From NCBI GenBank assembly GCA_009746045.1, contig RPFO01000353.1, forward strand, positions 1 through 36,564: a DNA stretch of 36,564 nucleotides. The letters are read 5' to 3'. Origin of the DNA: Mesostigma viride. Its lineage: Eukaryota; Streptophyta; Mesostigmatophyceae; Mesostigmatales; Mesostigmataceae. The notes beneath the pieces were generated by a model, which had not been told where the DNA came from, made no database searches, and saw only the letters and a program-made list of their open reading frames with translations. Made by a program: the position numbers and the translations under genes. Shown piece after piece: positions 1-9,040 of this stretch; the stretch's first letter is position 1, and the number at the start of each line of letters is the position of its first letter.

Positions 1-647
1 TTAGCATATTGGGGCACCAATGTGCTAGATGGATGCAGGTTGAGGAGACCTTTCCAACGCCGTGTCAACCGCCTAGAACAGACAAGGGACTAGAAAGTTA
101 TCAAGTCCCGAAGTACTGCCGACCGGTGGCGAGGGCGGGGCACACTCAGGGCATAGTGGACAGGACACGTGGCAGGCCGTGCCTGCACAGGCTTAGCCTG
201 TACTCTCACGTGACTGGGACACAGTGTACTGAGGGCTCAACGGTACTGTGGCTAGTAGAAGCCAGTAACCAGCCAGCAGGTCTGCAAGGATGTAAGTCCT
301 TGCAGGACTGTGGCAGGTCCTGTGCTGTCCTAGACACAGGATAGCCAGAGATTCCTGTATGCTGCCTGCAACGAGGATGCAGGCAGCGATACGAGGCTCT
401 GGCAATGTAGCGTTGCCCAGCGTTGCTCATGACCGAGGAACAAGGATGGAACGAGGTTGCATATAGCTCGAGGCTCAACGAGGCAACGAGCGTCTTCACA
501 CACGAACCTTGGTCGTCACGACGAGTGGCGAGCCTATCGAGGGTCGTAGGCCTGGTGTGAGGATAAAGGTTGCTAGCCAGCAGCCTAGGGTCATTCCAGC
601 CGGCAAGGACCAGGAGCTCACAAGCTCTGCTGACGAGTTGCTGCGCA
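1..647 (+). repeat. CopA 5' LTR (first ~5 bases outside window)
   Basis: This segment is repeated in the same orientation at 7737-8375 with only about three differences seen by eye, one substitution and two G-run length changes. The inferred LTR begins TGGAG (seen at 7732, after a purine-rich AAGAAAGGG) and ends TGCGCA at 647, giving TG...CA ends and about 652 bp. The window starts about five bases inside it. A diverged relative forms the CopB LTR. The base after the LTR begins AATCGTA, with no TGG-type tRNA primer-binding site, so priming may use an internal tRNA region. The exact 5' boundary is inferred, because the upstream flank is not in the window. Confidence 0.85.
283..387 (+). promoter_or_regulatory. 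Cluster of stem-loops inside the CopA LTR
   Basis: Consecutive inverted repeats are visible: TGCAAGGA (283-290) with TCCTTGCA (297-304), CCTGTG (319-324) with CACAGG (335-340), and GCTGCCTGCA (361-370) with TGCAGGCAGC (378-387). The last is a perfect 10-bp stem with a 7-nt loop. The same set occurs in the 3' LTR, where the last stem has a bulge. The position in mid-LTR suggests an RNA structure in the R or U5 part of the transcript, but that role is inferred. Confidence 0.5.
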
Positions 648-673
648 AATCGTACTATTGCTTCCACGCTTTC

Positions 674-1806
674 ATGTCTGGTTCATCGTCAAGCAGCCAC
701 GGTGCTGGTGAGGCGAACGAGCAGAGAGACGCGCAAGCGTTTTTCCCCTACCGTAACCAAGCAAACGCTCCAACATTCGTGCAAGCGGCCTACGTAGCGA
801 GGCACTTGGCAGAAGAGGGGTGGGTGGCGGTGAGTGGGGGAGGCAACAGGCCAGCGGCGGCGGACCCGATTATACAACGGGCTCGCGTCGTGATTTCTCC
901 AGGTGAGACGGGGCGAGTGGCGGTGGAAGAGTTGGTGCGCATTCGGACGCGCTAGCTGAAACTGCTAATCGTGTGGAGGTCGCTTATCAGGGCGCCCATA
1001 TCACGCTTGCCGGTCTCGACCTAGCCAGGGAGGCGCTTAGCCAGATGTGGCAACAGCGCTCGGCAGCACCAGACTGTTCAACCACTGGGTGGCGACAGCA
1101 GTGCTAGGAGAGGGGGTACCAGACGCCGACATCATCCGGAACGCGCGTGCTCGGGAGACGGTAAATCCTTGGAGCACGGCGGAGGTATTTGCCCAAACCA
1201 TTGAGAATCTTGTTGCTGTCCTTTTGCAAGAGTCGAGAGGGTACGCAGACAGGTTCTATATTACCACGCAGCCTTTCGGAGTGTACTCCAGGCTTGATAC
1301 ACCGAGGCCGGAAACCACCACTGCGTGGGGTCCGGAGGTGGAGATTGTCACAGGGGTCGAGAAGACGCCTGAAGACGTCCATTTTGAGTGGACTGACAAG
1401 CCAGAGGGCTCCGTCAAGCGCTCAGCCCAGCAGATAAACGAGGGCGACGGCACTACCGAGACCTACGAGGAAGGCAGAGAGCTGATCTGCATATCCCTCG
1501 TGAGGTGACTCACGAGTACGATCGTTACGGCCGAGGCGAGCAGAACGAGCTTGTCGGCGGCGGTAAGCGGTGGGTACGCGATCTTGCTTGGCATCGCAAC
1601 CCAGGTGAGACACAACATCCAGTCGAACGCAAGGAGACGGGCGACCTGTGACCTGCGTGCTGGGAGAGTTTAACCCAGACCTCCAGATTGTCGCAGAGGC
1701 AGCAGCAGCCACATCGGTTGCTGAGGGTGTTGAGCAGCGTCCAGACCGTGAGGAGGGGCAGGCGAGTGCAAGCCAGGAGGCGGCCTCGTCTGGAGTAAGT
1801 GCGTGA
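674..1806 (+). pseudogene. Extra ORF between CopA LTR and gag, broken by frameshifts
   Basis: A chain of open segments runs from an ATG at 674 to a TGA at 1804-1806, changing frame several times: 674-955, then 1047 to about 1485, then a third frame to about 1650, and a last one to 1806. Together they would encode roughly 375 residues. The N-terminal part is Ser/Gly-rich, the middle is acidic and the C-terminal tail is Ala/Glu-rich. No domain is recognised. It ends 50 bp before the gag start. The leader of the related CopB is shorter and shows no visible similarity, so this is either an acquired, fast-evolving accessory gene or chance open frames in the leader. Composition and the way the frames join favour former coding. 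Confidence 0.4.
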
Positions 1807-1856
1807 GCCTGAGTGGGTTCCAGCGGCCATATCTGCGTGTGTTTTTGTATTCTATA

Positions 1857-2180
1857 ATGCTTCGTAACACGCGCGGGGCGGCAGCGGGAGCGGGGCGGGA
1901 GCGGGGGATGGCGGGGGTGAGGCAAGGGCAGACACGGGAAGCCCCGCCAACGTCGTGCCAGAGGGACAGGCAATCCCAACGGCAGAGGGCGTCAATGGCA
2001 GGAGGGCGTCCAACCGGAAGAGGAAAGAGGTGGCACAAGGGGAGGAGCGTGCAGGGTGGCCAACCGACGGCGTGGTGCTGACGGGGGAGGGCCAGAATGA
2101 TGCTGAACGTCAAGCACCTGGTAAGAGACCATGTGTGCCTGCGTCTGGTGTTCCTGCAGCTATGTTCCTGCGCCATTAGC
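1857..2180 (+). pseudogene. CopA gag N-terminal part, frameshifted
   Basis: An ATG at 1857 follows TCTATA, as does the CopB gag ATG at 17643. The first frame runs from 1857 to about 1950, and a second from about 1955 to 2179 carries a Lys/Arg-rich stretch matching residues near the N terminus of CopB gag. The main gag frame takes over near 2160. Both shifts are of the -1 type. Comparison with CopB, whose N-terminal 200 residues are open in one frame, shows this is the true gag start. It may be mutational damage or base-calling error, since the two CopA LTRs are nearly identical. Confidence 0.6.
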
Positions 2181-3204
2181 ACCAGTAGGAGCTGCTGTCA
2201 TTGGCAGTGACCCTCGTGCTTTGCCTGGGACTAGACCTCATATGAGTGCTGTGGCTGTGATGAATGGCCAGAAGCCTCTCAAGCCTCCTGTGGGACAGGA
2301 AGAGCTAGACAAGTGGTTGGAGGATATGGAGCTAGTTTCATGCTCTGTAGATCCCACTGTCAACCTTGTGCAGGTATTCCACACATCCACGACTAATAGG
2401 GATTCAAGTGAGCGGGTGAGGGACAAGGCTAGGCAGGCTGTCAAGGACAAGCTGACTTGGTCTCAGTTCCTAGAGGGCCTACGTCAGGAGTTTTCTGATA
2501 AGGTACTCAACCTCACTAATCACTATAAGCTCAGCTATGATACCTTTGAGATCAAGGGCACAATAGCTGAGGAGCTGCAGCGGCTCACACGCATCAGGGA
2601 GAAGGGGGCCAAGCATGGCTTCAATCTGACTGATAGAGCAGTGGCAGATTACTTCCTGGATCGCATGGGGCTGAGTGTGGATGGGAGAAATGCAGCTAGG
2701 ATGTTTGCTGATCAGACAGATGGGACGTGGCCAGCCTTGCAAAAGGTTATTTTCAATATCCGTCCATCTGACAATGCTGCTTGCAAGGCAATCCAGGTGA
2801 CTGGTGCCCCTTCAGCCTCCGCTCATCAGGTCCATGGTGACGCCCCTGGGCAGGGTGCTCAGGGAGAAACCAGACCTAGTAGGCGTCAGAGGGCTAACAG
2901 GCGCAGGCAGAATGGTAACCAGGGTGGCAAGGGCCAGCAGCAGGGATCCAAAGGCAAGGGTCAGCAGCAGGCTGGTGGTCACCAGGGTGGTCAGCAGAAC
3001 AAGGGTGGCCAAGGGCAAGGCAAGAGCCAGGGCCAGGGCACCCAGGCCAGTCAGAGCAGCCAGAACCAGGGTGGCCTGAAGAAGGCTGCTGCTGGGAAGG
3101 ATGACAAATGCTTTGGATGTGGCAGGACGGGTCATTGGCGACGTGACTGCCCAGACCAGGCCAAGTCTGCTGGAGCAGGCTCTGGCCAGGTGGGTAAGCC
3201 ATGA
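2131..3204 (+). CDS. gag: CopA Gag (capsid/nucleocapsid), copia-like
   Basis: Gag forms the virus-like particle and binds the element RNA. A helical capsid-type region (about residues 50-205) resembles gag proteins of copia-like elements. It is followed by a long Gln/Gly/Lys-rich linker (about 235-315) and one CCHC zinc knuckle, CFGCGRTGHWRRDC, spaced CX2CX4HX4C. Residues from about 12 onward match CopB gag. The ATG at 2131 is unlikely to be the native start, because homology to CopB continues upstream in other frames. The frame ends at a single TGA (3202-3204); pol continues in the same frame. The assignment is firm from the knuckle and from pol immediately downstream. Confidence 0.85.
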   Translation: MCACVWCSCSYVPAPLAPVGAAVIGSDPRALPGTRPHMSAVAVMNGQKPLKPPVGQEELDKWLEDMELVSCSVDPTVNLVQVFHTSTTNRDSSERVRDKARQAVKDKLTWSQFLEGLRQEFSDKVLNLTNHYKLSYDTFEIKGTIAEELQRLTRIREKGAKHGFNLTDRAVADYFLDRMGLSVDGRNAARMFADQTDGTWPALQKVIFNIRPSDNAACKAIQVTGAPSASAHQVHGDAPGQGAQGETRPSRRQRANRRRQNGNQGGKGQQQGSKGKGQQQAGGHQGGQQNKGGQGQGKSQGQGTQASQSSQNQGGLKKAAAGKDDKCFGCGRTGHWRRDCPDQAKSAGAGSGQVGKP

Positions 3205-3210
3205 CTTGAG
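3202..3210 (+). promoter_or_regulatory. Putative UGA readthrough site between CopA gag and pol
   Basis: The codons are TGA CTT GAG, followed by ATG at 3211 in the same frame as gag. CopB has TGA CTT and CopC has TGA CTA at the equivalent place. A lone UGA followed by CU, conserved in three diverged elements with no frame change, fits translational readthrough as in some viruses and gammaretroviruses. Reinitiation at the ATG six bases downstream of the stop is the alternative for CopA. Confidence 0.6.
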
Positions 3211-6200
3211 ATGTTGTCCCCTGTAAATAGTCAATCACCCCTAGTGGGACGAACAGTTGTACATAGTAATGGGGGTGTCCCTCTTGTGCAGCAGCAAGGG
3301 GTTGGGAATGATGAGGTGCTTCCACTCAATGATTGCAATAACGCTGCTGCAGCAGTGGAATTCCCTGTGCCTGTGGCAGGTGCAGGGTCTCCAGTTGTTG
3401 GGGTTGACTCTGGGAGTCAAGCCGCCAGACTGGAAGGACCTGCAGCTTCTGTGGGAACCGGGGCTGGCTCTGGGAGCCGAGCTACCTTGGAGGAGGTCCC
3501 TGGAGCAAGAGAACAGCAGGTGGGTCGTGCTATCCCAAGCACACAGTCTTTGTCACGTTCCTCTCTGTGCAGCCAGGCTGACAGGGGGTTGAGCTATGCT
3601 CAGGCTGGAAACACTCTACACCATATCTTTGGTCACTCTAAGCAGGCAGAGATGTTTGCTTGGAAGATTGGCAAGGAGCCTTTGCTAGAGGCCTGCAGTG
3701 CAGCTGCTCAGAATTGTGTCTGTCAGGAGAATGCTGTTCGCCTCCCACAGTCCCATGCCAGAGAACCTGCTAGAGAGCGGGGGGATATCCAGGTGGACAT
3801 CCAACACATCAGGGGCATGTATCTGTTGGTGGGGGTGGATAGGTTTAGCAGATATAGGTTGCTGACCATTCTTCCTGGAATGCAGGAGCATCAGCTGTTG
3901 ATGGGTCTCCAGTCTTTGTTGCCAGGCTTTGGGGTGTACACCAAGGTGCAAGCTGACTTGCAGTTTGACTGCTTGATCAAGCTGGCTGACCAGCTTCCTT
4001 GTAAGTTGGTAGTGGTCCCTAGGGAATGCCATGGGCAGCAGGGAGCTGTAGAGAGATCTATACGTGAAGTAAAAACAGTGGTGCTAGCAGCTAGGAGTGT
4101 GCCTGTTGTGGCATCAGCTCTAGAGAAAGCAGCTTGGTGTAAGGGGATTGAGGAGCAGCTTAACCACAGGGTAACCTATTACTATGATGGTGTGGCAGTC
4201 TCTCCCCTGGCATTGCAGTTTGGTATGCTATCACAGGACGTGGTGGCAGCCTGCCTGAAGAAGGCAGACAGGGTGTTTTCCAGATTGAGGCGTAAGGACA
4301 AGGGTTGGAAAATGCTGAGGCCCCAGGTGGGACTGAGGGTCAGGATGTGGAAGGAACCGTCATTACCAGGCAAGCGTGGCAAGTGGCAAGATGGGCAGGT
4401 AACCCATGTTGAGGAAGCTAACCATTCTTGTCTGGTGGCTTTGGAGAGTAATCCCAAGCACGTGTACAGGCTATCCTGGGCTCACGTCAAGGAGAGAAGG
4501 CCAACTGCAATCTGGCCTGAAGACGGCCCTGATCCTCCCTTGGAGGGAGATGAGCAGGATGAGAGCCAGGCAGCAGATGCTAACCCACCATGCTTGGATT
4601 ATGGTCTGTCCTGGATGGATGAGGGTGAGCAGGAGTCTGCTGAGACGTCTGTCACAAGGCCAGAGGTGGCCAGGGCTGCACCACAGTCCAGGGGGCTGCT
4701 TATGGCGGACATCATTCGAGCTCTGCAGAACAGCAAGCGTGATCCCAAGGTATCTAAGCTCACGGGATGGGGGTCATGTGGGGCACCAGCACTAGAAGTG
4801 GATACCAACTCACAGGTGTCCATTCTAAGGGTAGAGGATGCTGCAGGCTTGCAGTGGTCATCCCCTAGCTGCCTAGCTGTGTCTGATTTCTCTGGGAATG
4901 TGTCCATGAAGATCTTGGGAGAAGTGAGTGTGCCTATCCTGGGGGTGCCCACCACGTTCAGTGTGGTTGAAGGGTATCAGGGGCCTGCCATTCTAGGTCA
5001 GAACTTCTTGTGCTTACCAGGGGTGAGGATATCCTCTGAGGAGCTAGCATTAGAAGGGCAGGGCCGCCTTCCCTTGCAGAGATATCGCTACTCCCAGGGT
5101 CTTAGTGTGGCTGTAAGGGCTGTGAGGGGTCTAGAGGCAGAGGGTCCTGATACAAAGGAGCCCATTGCTGGGGACCTGCTGATCCTCCCTACTACGTTTG
5201 ACCCACGTGAGTTGGGTGTGCAGAGGTACCAGATCCCAGGAACGAGTCCTGTACCTTGGCGCAAGCTAGTGGAGATGATGCAAAGCCCCAAGATGGCTAA
5301 GGCATGGACTCTTGGCTTTGTTGCTTCTGGGCATGAGTGGATAGTTGCCAACTGTGCAGAGCCTGTGGATGTCCTCCCTGAGGATCACCAGCTGCTCAGG
5401 TTGATGTTTGTCCTCAAGCTCAAGGAGGTAGATGGCGTGCAGGTGCCACATGTTAGACCAGTTGTGACTGAGTACCATGGCACTGGACAGTTAGCAGATG
5501 AGGAGCTTTACACACCAGGGATGCTGCATGATACATGGAGGATTTTGTTGTGCATTTACTTGTCTTTTCTGCAGAAGGGGATACCCTATAGCTCTGTGTT
5601 GGTAGATTTCAAGAGGGCTTTTCTTAAGGGTGATCAGCAGGAAGCACAGGATACTTGGCGCACAATACCCCCTTTCTTTGTTAAGGTGCCTGCAGTGTGG
5701 AGGGCAGAGCTGAAGACGAGGTATTTGAGGATTCTCAAAGGCGTGGAAGGCCTTAGATCGAGTCCCATCATCTGGAGGAAGAGCTTGGAGAAGTACCTCA
5801 GGTCTGTCTGTGGTCTCTCAGTCTCTCCAGTTGATCCTTGTCTGTTTCAGGGTAGCTATGAGGGGCTGCCAGCGTTTGCCTCCCTGCATGGTGATGATCT
5901 GCATCTCCTGGGCCATCCCACTTGGCAAGAGTTGACTCTGGCCAGGATCCAGAAACGGTTTGAACTGGGTAAGATCCAGTACATGGTTGAGAATGAGCCC
6001 ATGGTGTTTTGTGGAATGCAGGCGACCTTGGTCCATCAGCAGGGTACATGGTCCATCCAGCTGGAGGGTGGTAAGGATTATCCTCAGCAGATCATAGATG
6101 CCTTGCAGGAGCCCATCACCCAGGCCAGATGTGCAACAATACGAGGTATGTTGGCATGGCTGGCCAGCATTTGTGCTCCTGACCTGTTGGTACTGAGTCG

Positions 6201-6798
6201 GTTGACCGATTCCCAACTGGTTGAGGTGGGTGCTGAGAGAGTGGTAGAGGCTGTTCGCATGTCTCCCCCTCTCATGCTGGGTCCTTTGGATTTGTACAGG
6301 CCTTTTGACATGATGCTCTATGTGGACAGTTCTATGGATAGTAGGAAGGTCACAGAGGTCAGGGGCCGTGCAGCAGCATTAATATCCCTGGTGCAGGAAC
6401 AGTCCTCTCTGGTCTGCTGGTACAGTCGGTTGCAAAACAGGGTAACTCCCAGCAGTGACATTGCTGAGTGCAGGGCAATCTGTGAAGGGCTTCATACTGC
6501 TCTTTACTTGAGGGAGCTATTTTACCAGCTATGTCAAGTGGCTTCCTGTCGGTTGCAGATGCACACACTGGTAAGAACTGACAGCATGGGCATGGTGCAG
6601 TTTGTGCACAGGCAGCTGGCCAGGAGCAGGGACCTTGATTATTTGTTGCTCAAGGAAATGTCTTGCTTAGCTAACATTGAACATGTGGCTGGCGTGGACA
6701 ACCCTGCAGATGCTCTCACCAAGCTGGAGGAGAAGGCTGAGCTGCAATACCCTTTGCTTCGTGGGCTCATGGCCTCCAAGGGGGGAGGGCCAGAGTAG
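3211..6798 (+). CDS. pol: CopA Pol: integrase, protease-like, RT, RNase H
   Basis: This is a 1195-residue polyprotein. It has an HX4H zinc-binding start (about 137-142) and an integrase core with likely catalytic D196, D249 and E281. A retropepsin-like segment follows, with D531-T-N and ILGQNFL near 595. The copia-type RT (about 690-960) has motif A VDFKRAFL with D799 and an HGDD box at 893-896, where copia elements normally have YVDD. RNase H has D1039, E1086 and D1124 and ends with the copia-like ADALTKL. The frame is intact from 3211. The domain order INT-PR-RT-RH is unusual, since Ty1/copia elements have PR before INT. The ATG at 3211 lies six bases past the gag TGA in the same frame, so the protein is probably made as a Gag-Pol fusion. 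Confidence 0.9.
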   Translation: MLSPVNSQSPLVGRTVVHSNGGVPLVQQQGVGNDEVLPLNDCNNAAAAVEFPVPVAGAGSPVVGVDSGSQAARLEGPAASVGTGAGSGSRATLEEVPGAREQQVGRAIPSTQSLSRSSLCSQADRGLSYAQAGNTLHHIFGHSKQAEMFAWKIGKEPLLEACSAAAQNCVCQENAVRLPQSHAREPARERGDIQVDIQHIRGMYLLVGVDRFSRYRLLTILPGMQEHQLLMGLQSLLPGFGVYTKVQADLQFDCLIKLADQLPCKLVVVPRECHGQQGAVERSIREVKTVVLAARSVPVVASALEKAAWCKGIEEQLNHRVTYYYDGVAVSPLALQFGMLSQDVVAACLKKADRVFSRLRRKDKGWKMLRPQVGLRVRMWKEPSLPGKRGKWQDGQVTHVEEANHSCLVALESNPKHVYRLSWAHVKERRPTAIWPEDGPDPPLEGDEQDESQAADANPPCLDYGLSWMDEGEQESAETSVTRPEVARAAPQSRGLLMADIIRALQNSKRDPKVSKLTGWGSCGAPALEVDTNSQVSILRVEDAAGLQWSSPSCLAVSDFSGNVSMKILGEVSVPILGVPTTFSVVEGYQGPAILGQNFLCLPGVRISSEELALEGQGRLPLQRYRYSQGLSVAVRAVRGLEAEGPDTKEPIAGDLLILPTTFDPRELGVQRYQIPGTSPVPWRKLVEMMQSPKMAKAWTLGFVASGHEWIVANCAEPVDVLPEDHQLLRLMFVLKLKEVDGVQVPHVRPVVTEYHGTGQLADEELYTPGMLHDTWRILLCIYLSFLQKGIPYSSVLVDFKRAFLKGDQQEAQDTWRTIPPFFVKVPAVWRAELKTRYLRILKGVEGLRSSPIIWRKSLEKYLRSVCGLSVSPVDPCLFQGSYEGLPAFASLHGDDLHLLGHPTWQELTLARIQKRFELGKIQYMVENEPMVFCGMQATLVHQQGTWSIQLEGGKDYPQQIIDALQEPITQARCATIRGMLAWLASICAPDLLVLSRLTDSQLVEVGAERVVEAVRMSPPLMLGPLDLYRPFDMMLYVDSSMDSRKVTEVRGRAAALISLVQEQSSLVCWYSRLQNRVTPSSDIAECRAICEGLHTALYLRELFYQLCQVASCRLQMHTLVRTDSMGMVQFVHRQLARSRDLDYLLLKEMSCLANIEHVAGVDNPADALTKLEEKAELQYPLLRGLMASKGGGPE

Positions 6799-7731
6799 AC
6801 CAAACAGCCTTGCTCTAGGTGGGAGGCATCCCAGTGGGCTGGGCAGCCACGTGGTGGCTGACAGCAGGTCCTTCAGAGTTCAGACACACTCTGCTGGACA
6901 GGGGTCAGGGTGGAGTCACTCCCCTGGCTGAGAATTTCGCCTGGCTCTGTCATGGAGCTGCAGAAGAGTCTTAAGGACTTTGTAATGGGCCTTGGGTCTT
7001 CATGGAATGGACCCTGCAAGGGCAGCCCAAGTGTTGGCTCTAACAGGTTGCTGTACATTTGTATATATTCTCTGTAACCAACCTGTTGCATGCTAATAAA
7101 ATCCCTGGTTGTGTGACCATGTTGGACGTGGTTGCCAGGGGCCTCACTATGGGTTATACTCCTTTATAATAAAACATAATCTTGTTATTGTCATGTTTGT
7201 TGTTTGTGATGCTCAGTTCCAGGAGCTGATCCAAACCTGGAGGAGATGGGGTGGGGTTCGATTCCCCAGCTGACCTCAGCCTGGCATGTATGAATCCTGA
7301 GTTTATCCCTCAGTGAGGACATGGGCTCCCCATGTGTTGGCTAACATTTGTCAGGGCTCTCTCAGTCTTTGGAAGGATTTAAAAGATAAAGGAGGCTCCG
7401 TGGCGGGCGCCATATGAACGGGCGCCTGTGATAACTGGATGACCAGGAACTCACAATAGTACGTTCATGGACTCCTCTATCCAAACTCCTCTGACTAAGT
7501 GAAGACCTAACTTTAATCTACACCAGGTTCCCAAAGAAAGGGTTGGGATGTCATGTGGGTCAGAGGGCAACCTTTGAACCAATGAGCAGGCCTAGCTAAT
7601 ATTTGGAGGCACCTCAGGTTCCAAAAGAAAAGGCAGGTCTGGTCTCTGGGAGGGATCAGATGTCTGAAGGCTTGTGGGGACAGTGGCTGATAGGTTCTCA
7701 GGCTGGTCCAAGCTCCAAAACAAGAAAGGGT
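6799..7731 (+). other. CopA 3' untranslated region and polypurine tract
   Basis: There are 933 bp without a credible gene. The sequence is conserved, reverse complemented, in CopB (9041-9981), which shows it belongs to the element. It contains TGTAA near 7072, AATAAA at 7095-7100 and an AT-rich stretch near 7165. The purine-rich AAGAAAGGG at about 7722-7730, just before the 3' LTR, is the likely plus-strand primer. Confidence 0.7.
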
Positions 7732-8375
7732 TGGAGTTAGCATATTGGGGCACCAATGTGCTAGATGGATGCAGGTTGAGGAGACCTTTCCAACGCCGTG
7801 TCAACCGCCTAGAACAGACAAGGGACTAGAAAGTTATCAAGTCCCGAAGTACTGCCGACCGGTGGGCGAGGGCGGGGCACACTCAGGGCATAGTGGACAG
7901 GACACGTGGCAGGCCGTGCCTGCACAGGCTTAGCCTGTACTCTCACGTGACTGGGACACAGTGTACTGAGGGCTCAACGGTACTGTGGCTAGTAGAAGCC
8001 AGTAACCAGCCAGCAGGTCTGCAAGGATGTAAGTCCTTGCAGGACTGTGGCAGGTCCTGTGCTGTCCTAGACACAGGATAGCCAGAGATTCCTGTATGCT
8101 GCCTGCAACAAGGATGCAGGGCAGCGATACGAGGCTCTGGCAATGTAGCGTTGCCCAGCGTTGCTCATGACCGAGGAACAAGGATGGAACGAGGTTGCAT
8201 ATAGCTCGAGGCTCAACGAGGCAACGAGCGTCTTCACACACGAACCTTGGTCGTCACGACGAGTGGCGAGCCTATCGAGGGTCGTAGGCCTGGTGTGAGG
8301 ATAAAGGTTGCTAGCCAGCAGCCTAGGGTCATTCCAGCCGGCAAGGACCAGGAGCTCACAAGCTCTGCTGACGAG
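7732..8375 (+). repeat. CopA 3' LTR, interrupted near its end
   Basis: This direct repeat of the 5' LTR stops at GACGAG/T (8375-8376), about ten bases before the expected TGCGCA end. The next base begins the CopB LTR in opposite orientation. The missing end of a CopA-type LTR, with an extra overlapping copy of its last 209 bp, is found at 18813-19021 on the far side of CopB. Differences from the 5' LTR are few, so CopA inserted recently. Confidence 0.85.
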
Positions 8376-9040
8376 TAGCGACGCCGGCCAGGCAGCTGCT
8401 GTGAGCTCCTGGTCCTTGTCGCAACTGTTAGGACCTAGGTCGCATAGCTTGCAACCTTTGCTCCTCGCCCCAGGTAACGCTCTCGCTGGCTTGCTCACTC
8501 CAAGTGACAACCACGGTGCGTCGGCAAAGAACTGCCTTGACCTGCCTTAGGCCATAGCTTTATGTTACCTCATTTCCATCGTGCCCTAAGGCATCTCCCG
8601 TCGGCCTCGCACAGTGCACCGCTACCTTGCCAGAGCTCAGCTTACCGCTACCTTGCATCCTCGCTGCAGGTAGCGTTAAGGACCTCTGACATCCCGTGAC
8701 TAGGTATCACCAGTTCCTGTCACAGCTCTGCACGGATGCGTATCCTTGCAGAGCCCGCGACTGGCCTACTGGTCTCTACTTAGCCACAGGACCGTTGCGT
8801 CCTCAGCCTCCGTGGACCTTAGTCACGTGATGGTCCAGGCTAAGCCTGTGCAGGCCCTGCCTGCCACGTGTCCTGTCCACGGCGACCTCGGTGTGCACTG
8901 CCGCCGCCGCCGGTCGGCAGTACTTCGGGACCTGATAACTCTCACGTCCCTTGTCTGTTTCAGGCGGTCAGTACGGCGTTAGAAAGGTCTCCTCATCCTG
9001 CATCCAACTAGCACATTGGCGTCCCAATATGCTAACTCCA
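8376..9040 (-). repeat. CopB 3' LTR
   Basis: Read on the minus strand, this begins TGGAGTTAGC at 9040 after the same AAGAAAGGG purine tract as in CopA and ends GTCGCTA at 8376. Its 5' third is clearly homologous to the CopA LTR, and the 3' part has diverged strongly. The final 282 bp match 18531-18812 with three substitutions seen. It meets the CopA 3' LTR tail to tail. Confidence 0.85.

Noticed and set aside
9-344. Open frames inside the LTR as genes (also its copy at 7745-8081)
   Set aside because: They lie within LTR sequence, their frames differ between the two copies because of a G-run indel, and they resemble no protein.
3397-3426. A DSG-containing segment (VGVDSGSQAARL) between CopA gag and integrase, as a possible canonical protease active site
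   Set aside because: CopB has VGSGSQAAQL at the same place, CopC has nothing similar, and there is no ILGxxFL partner nearby. It is part of a GSGSQA-type repeat.
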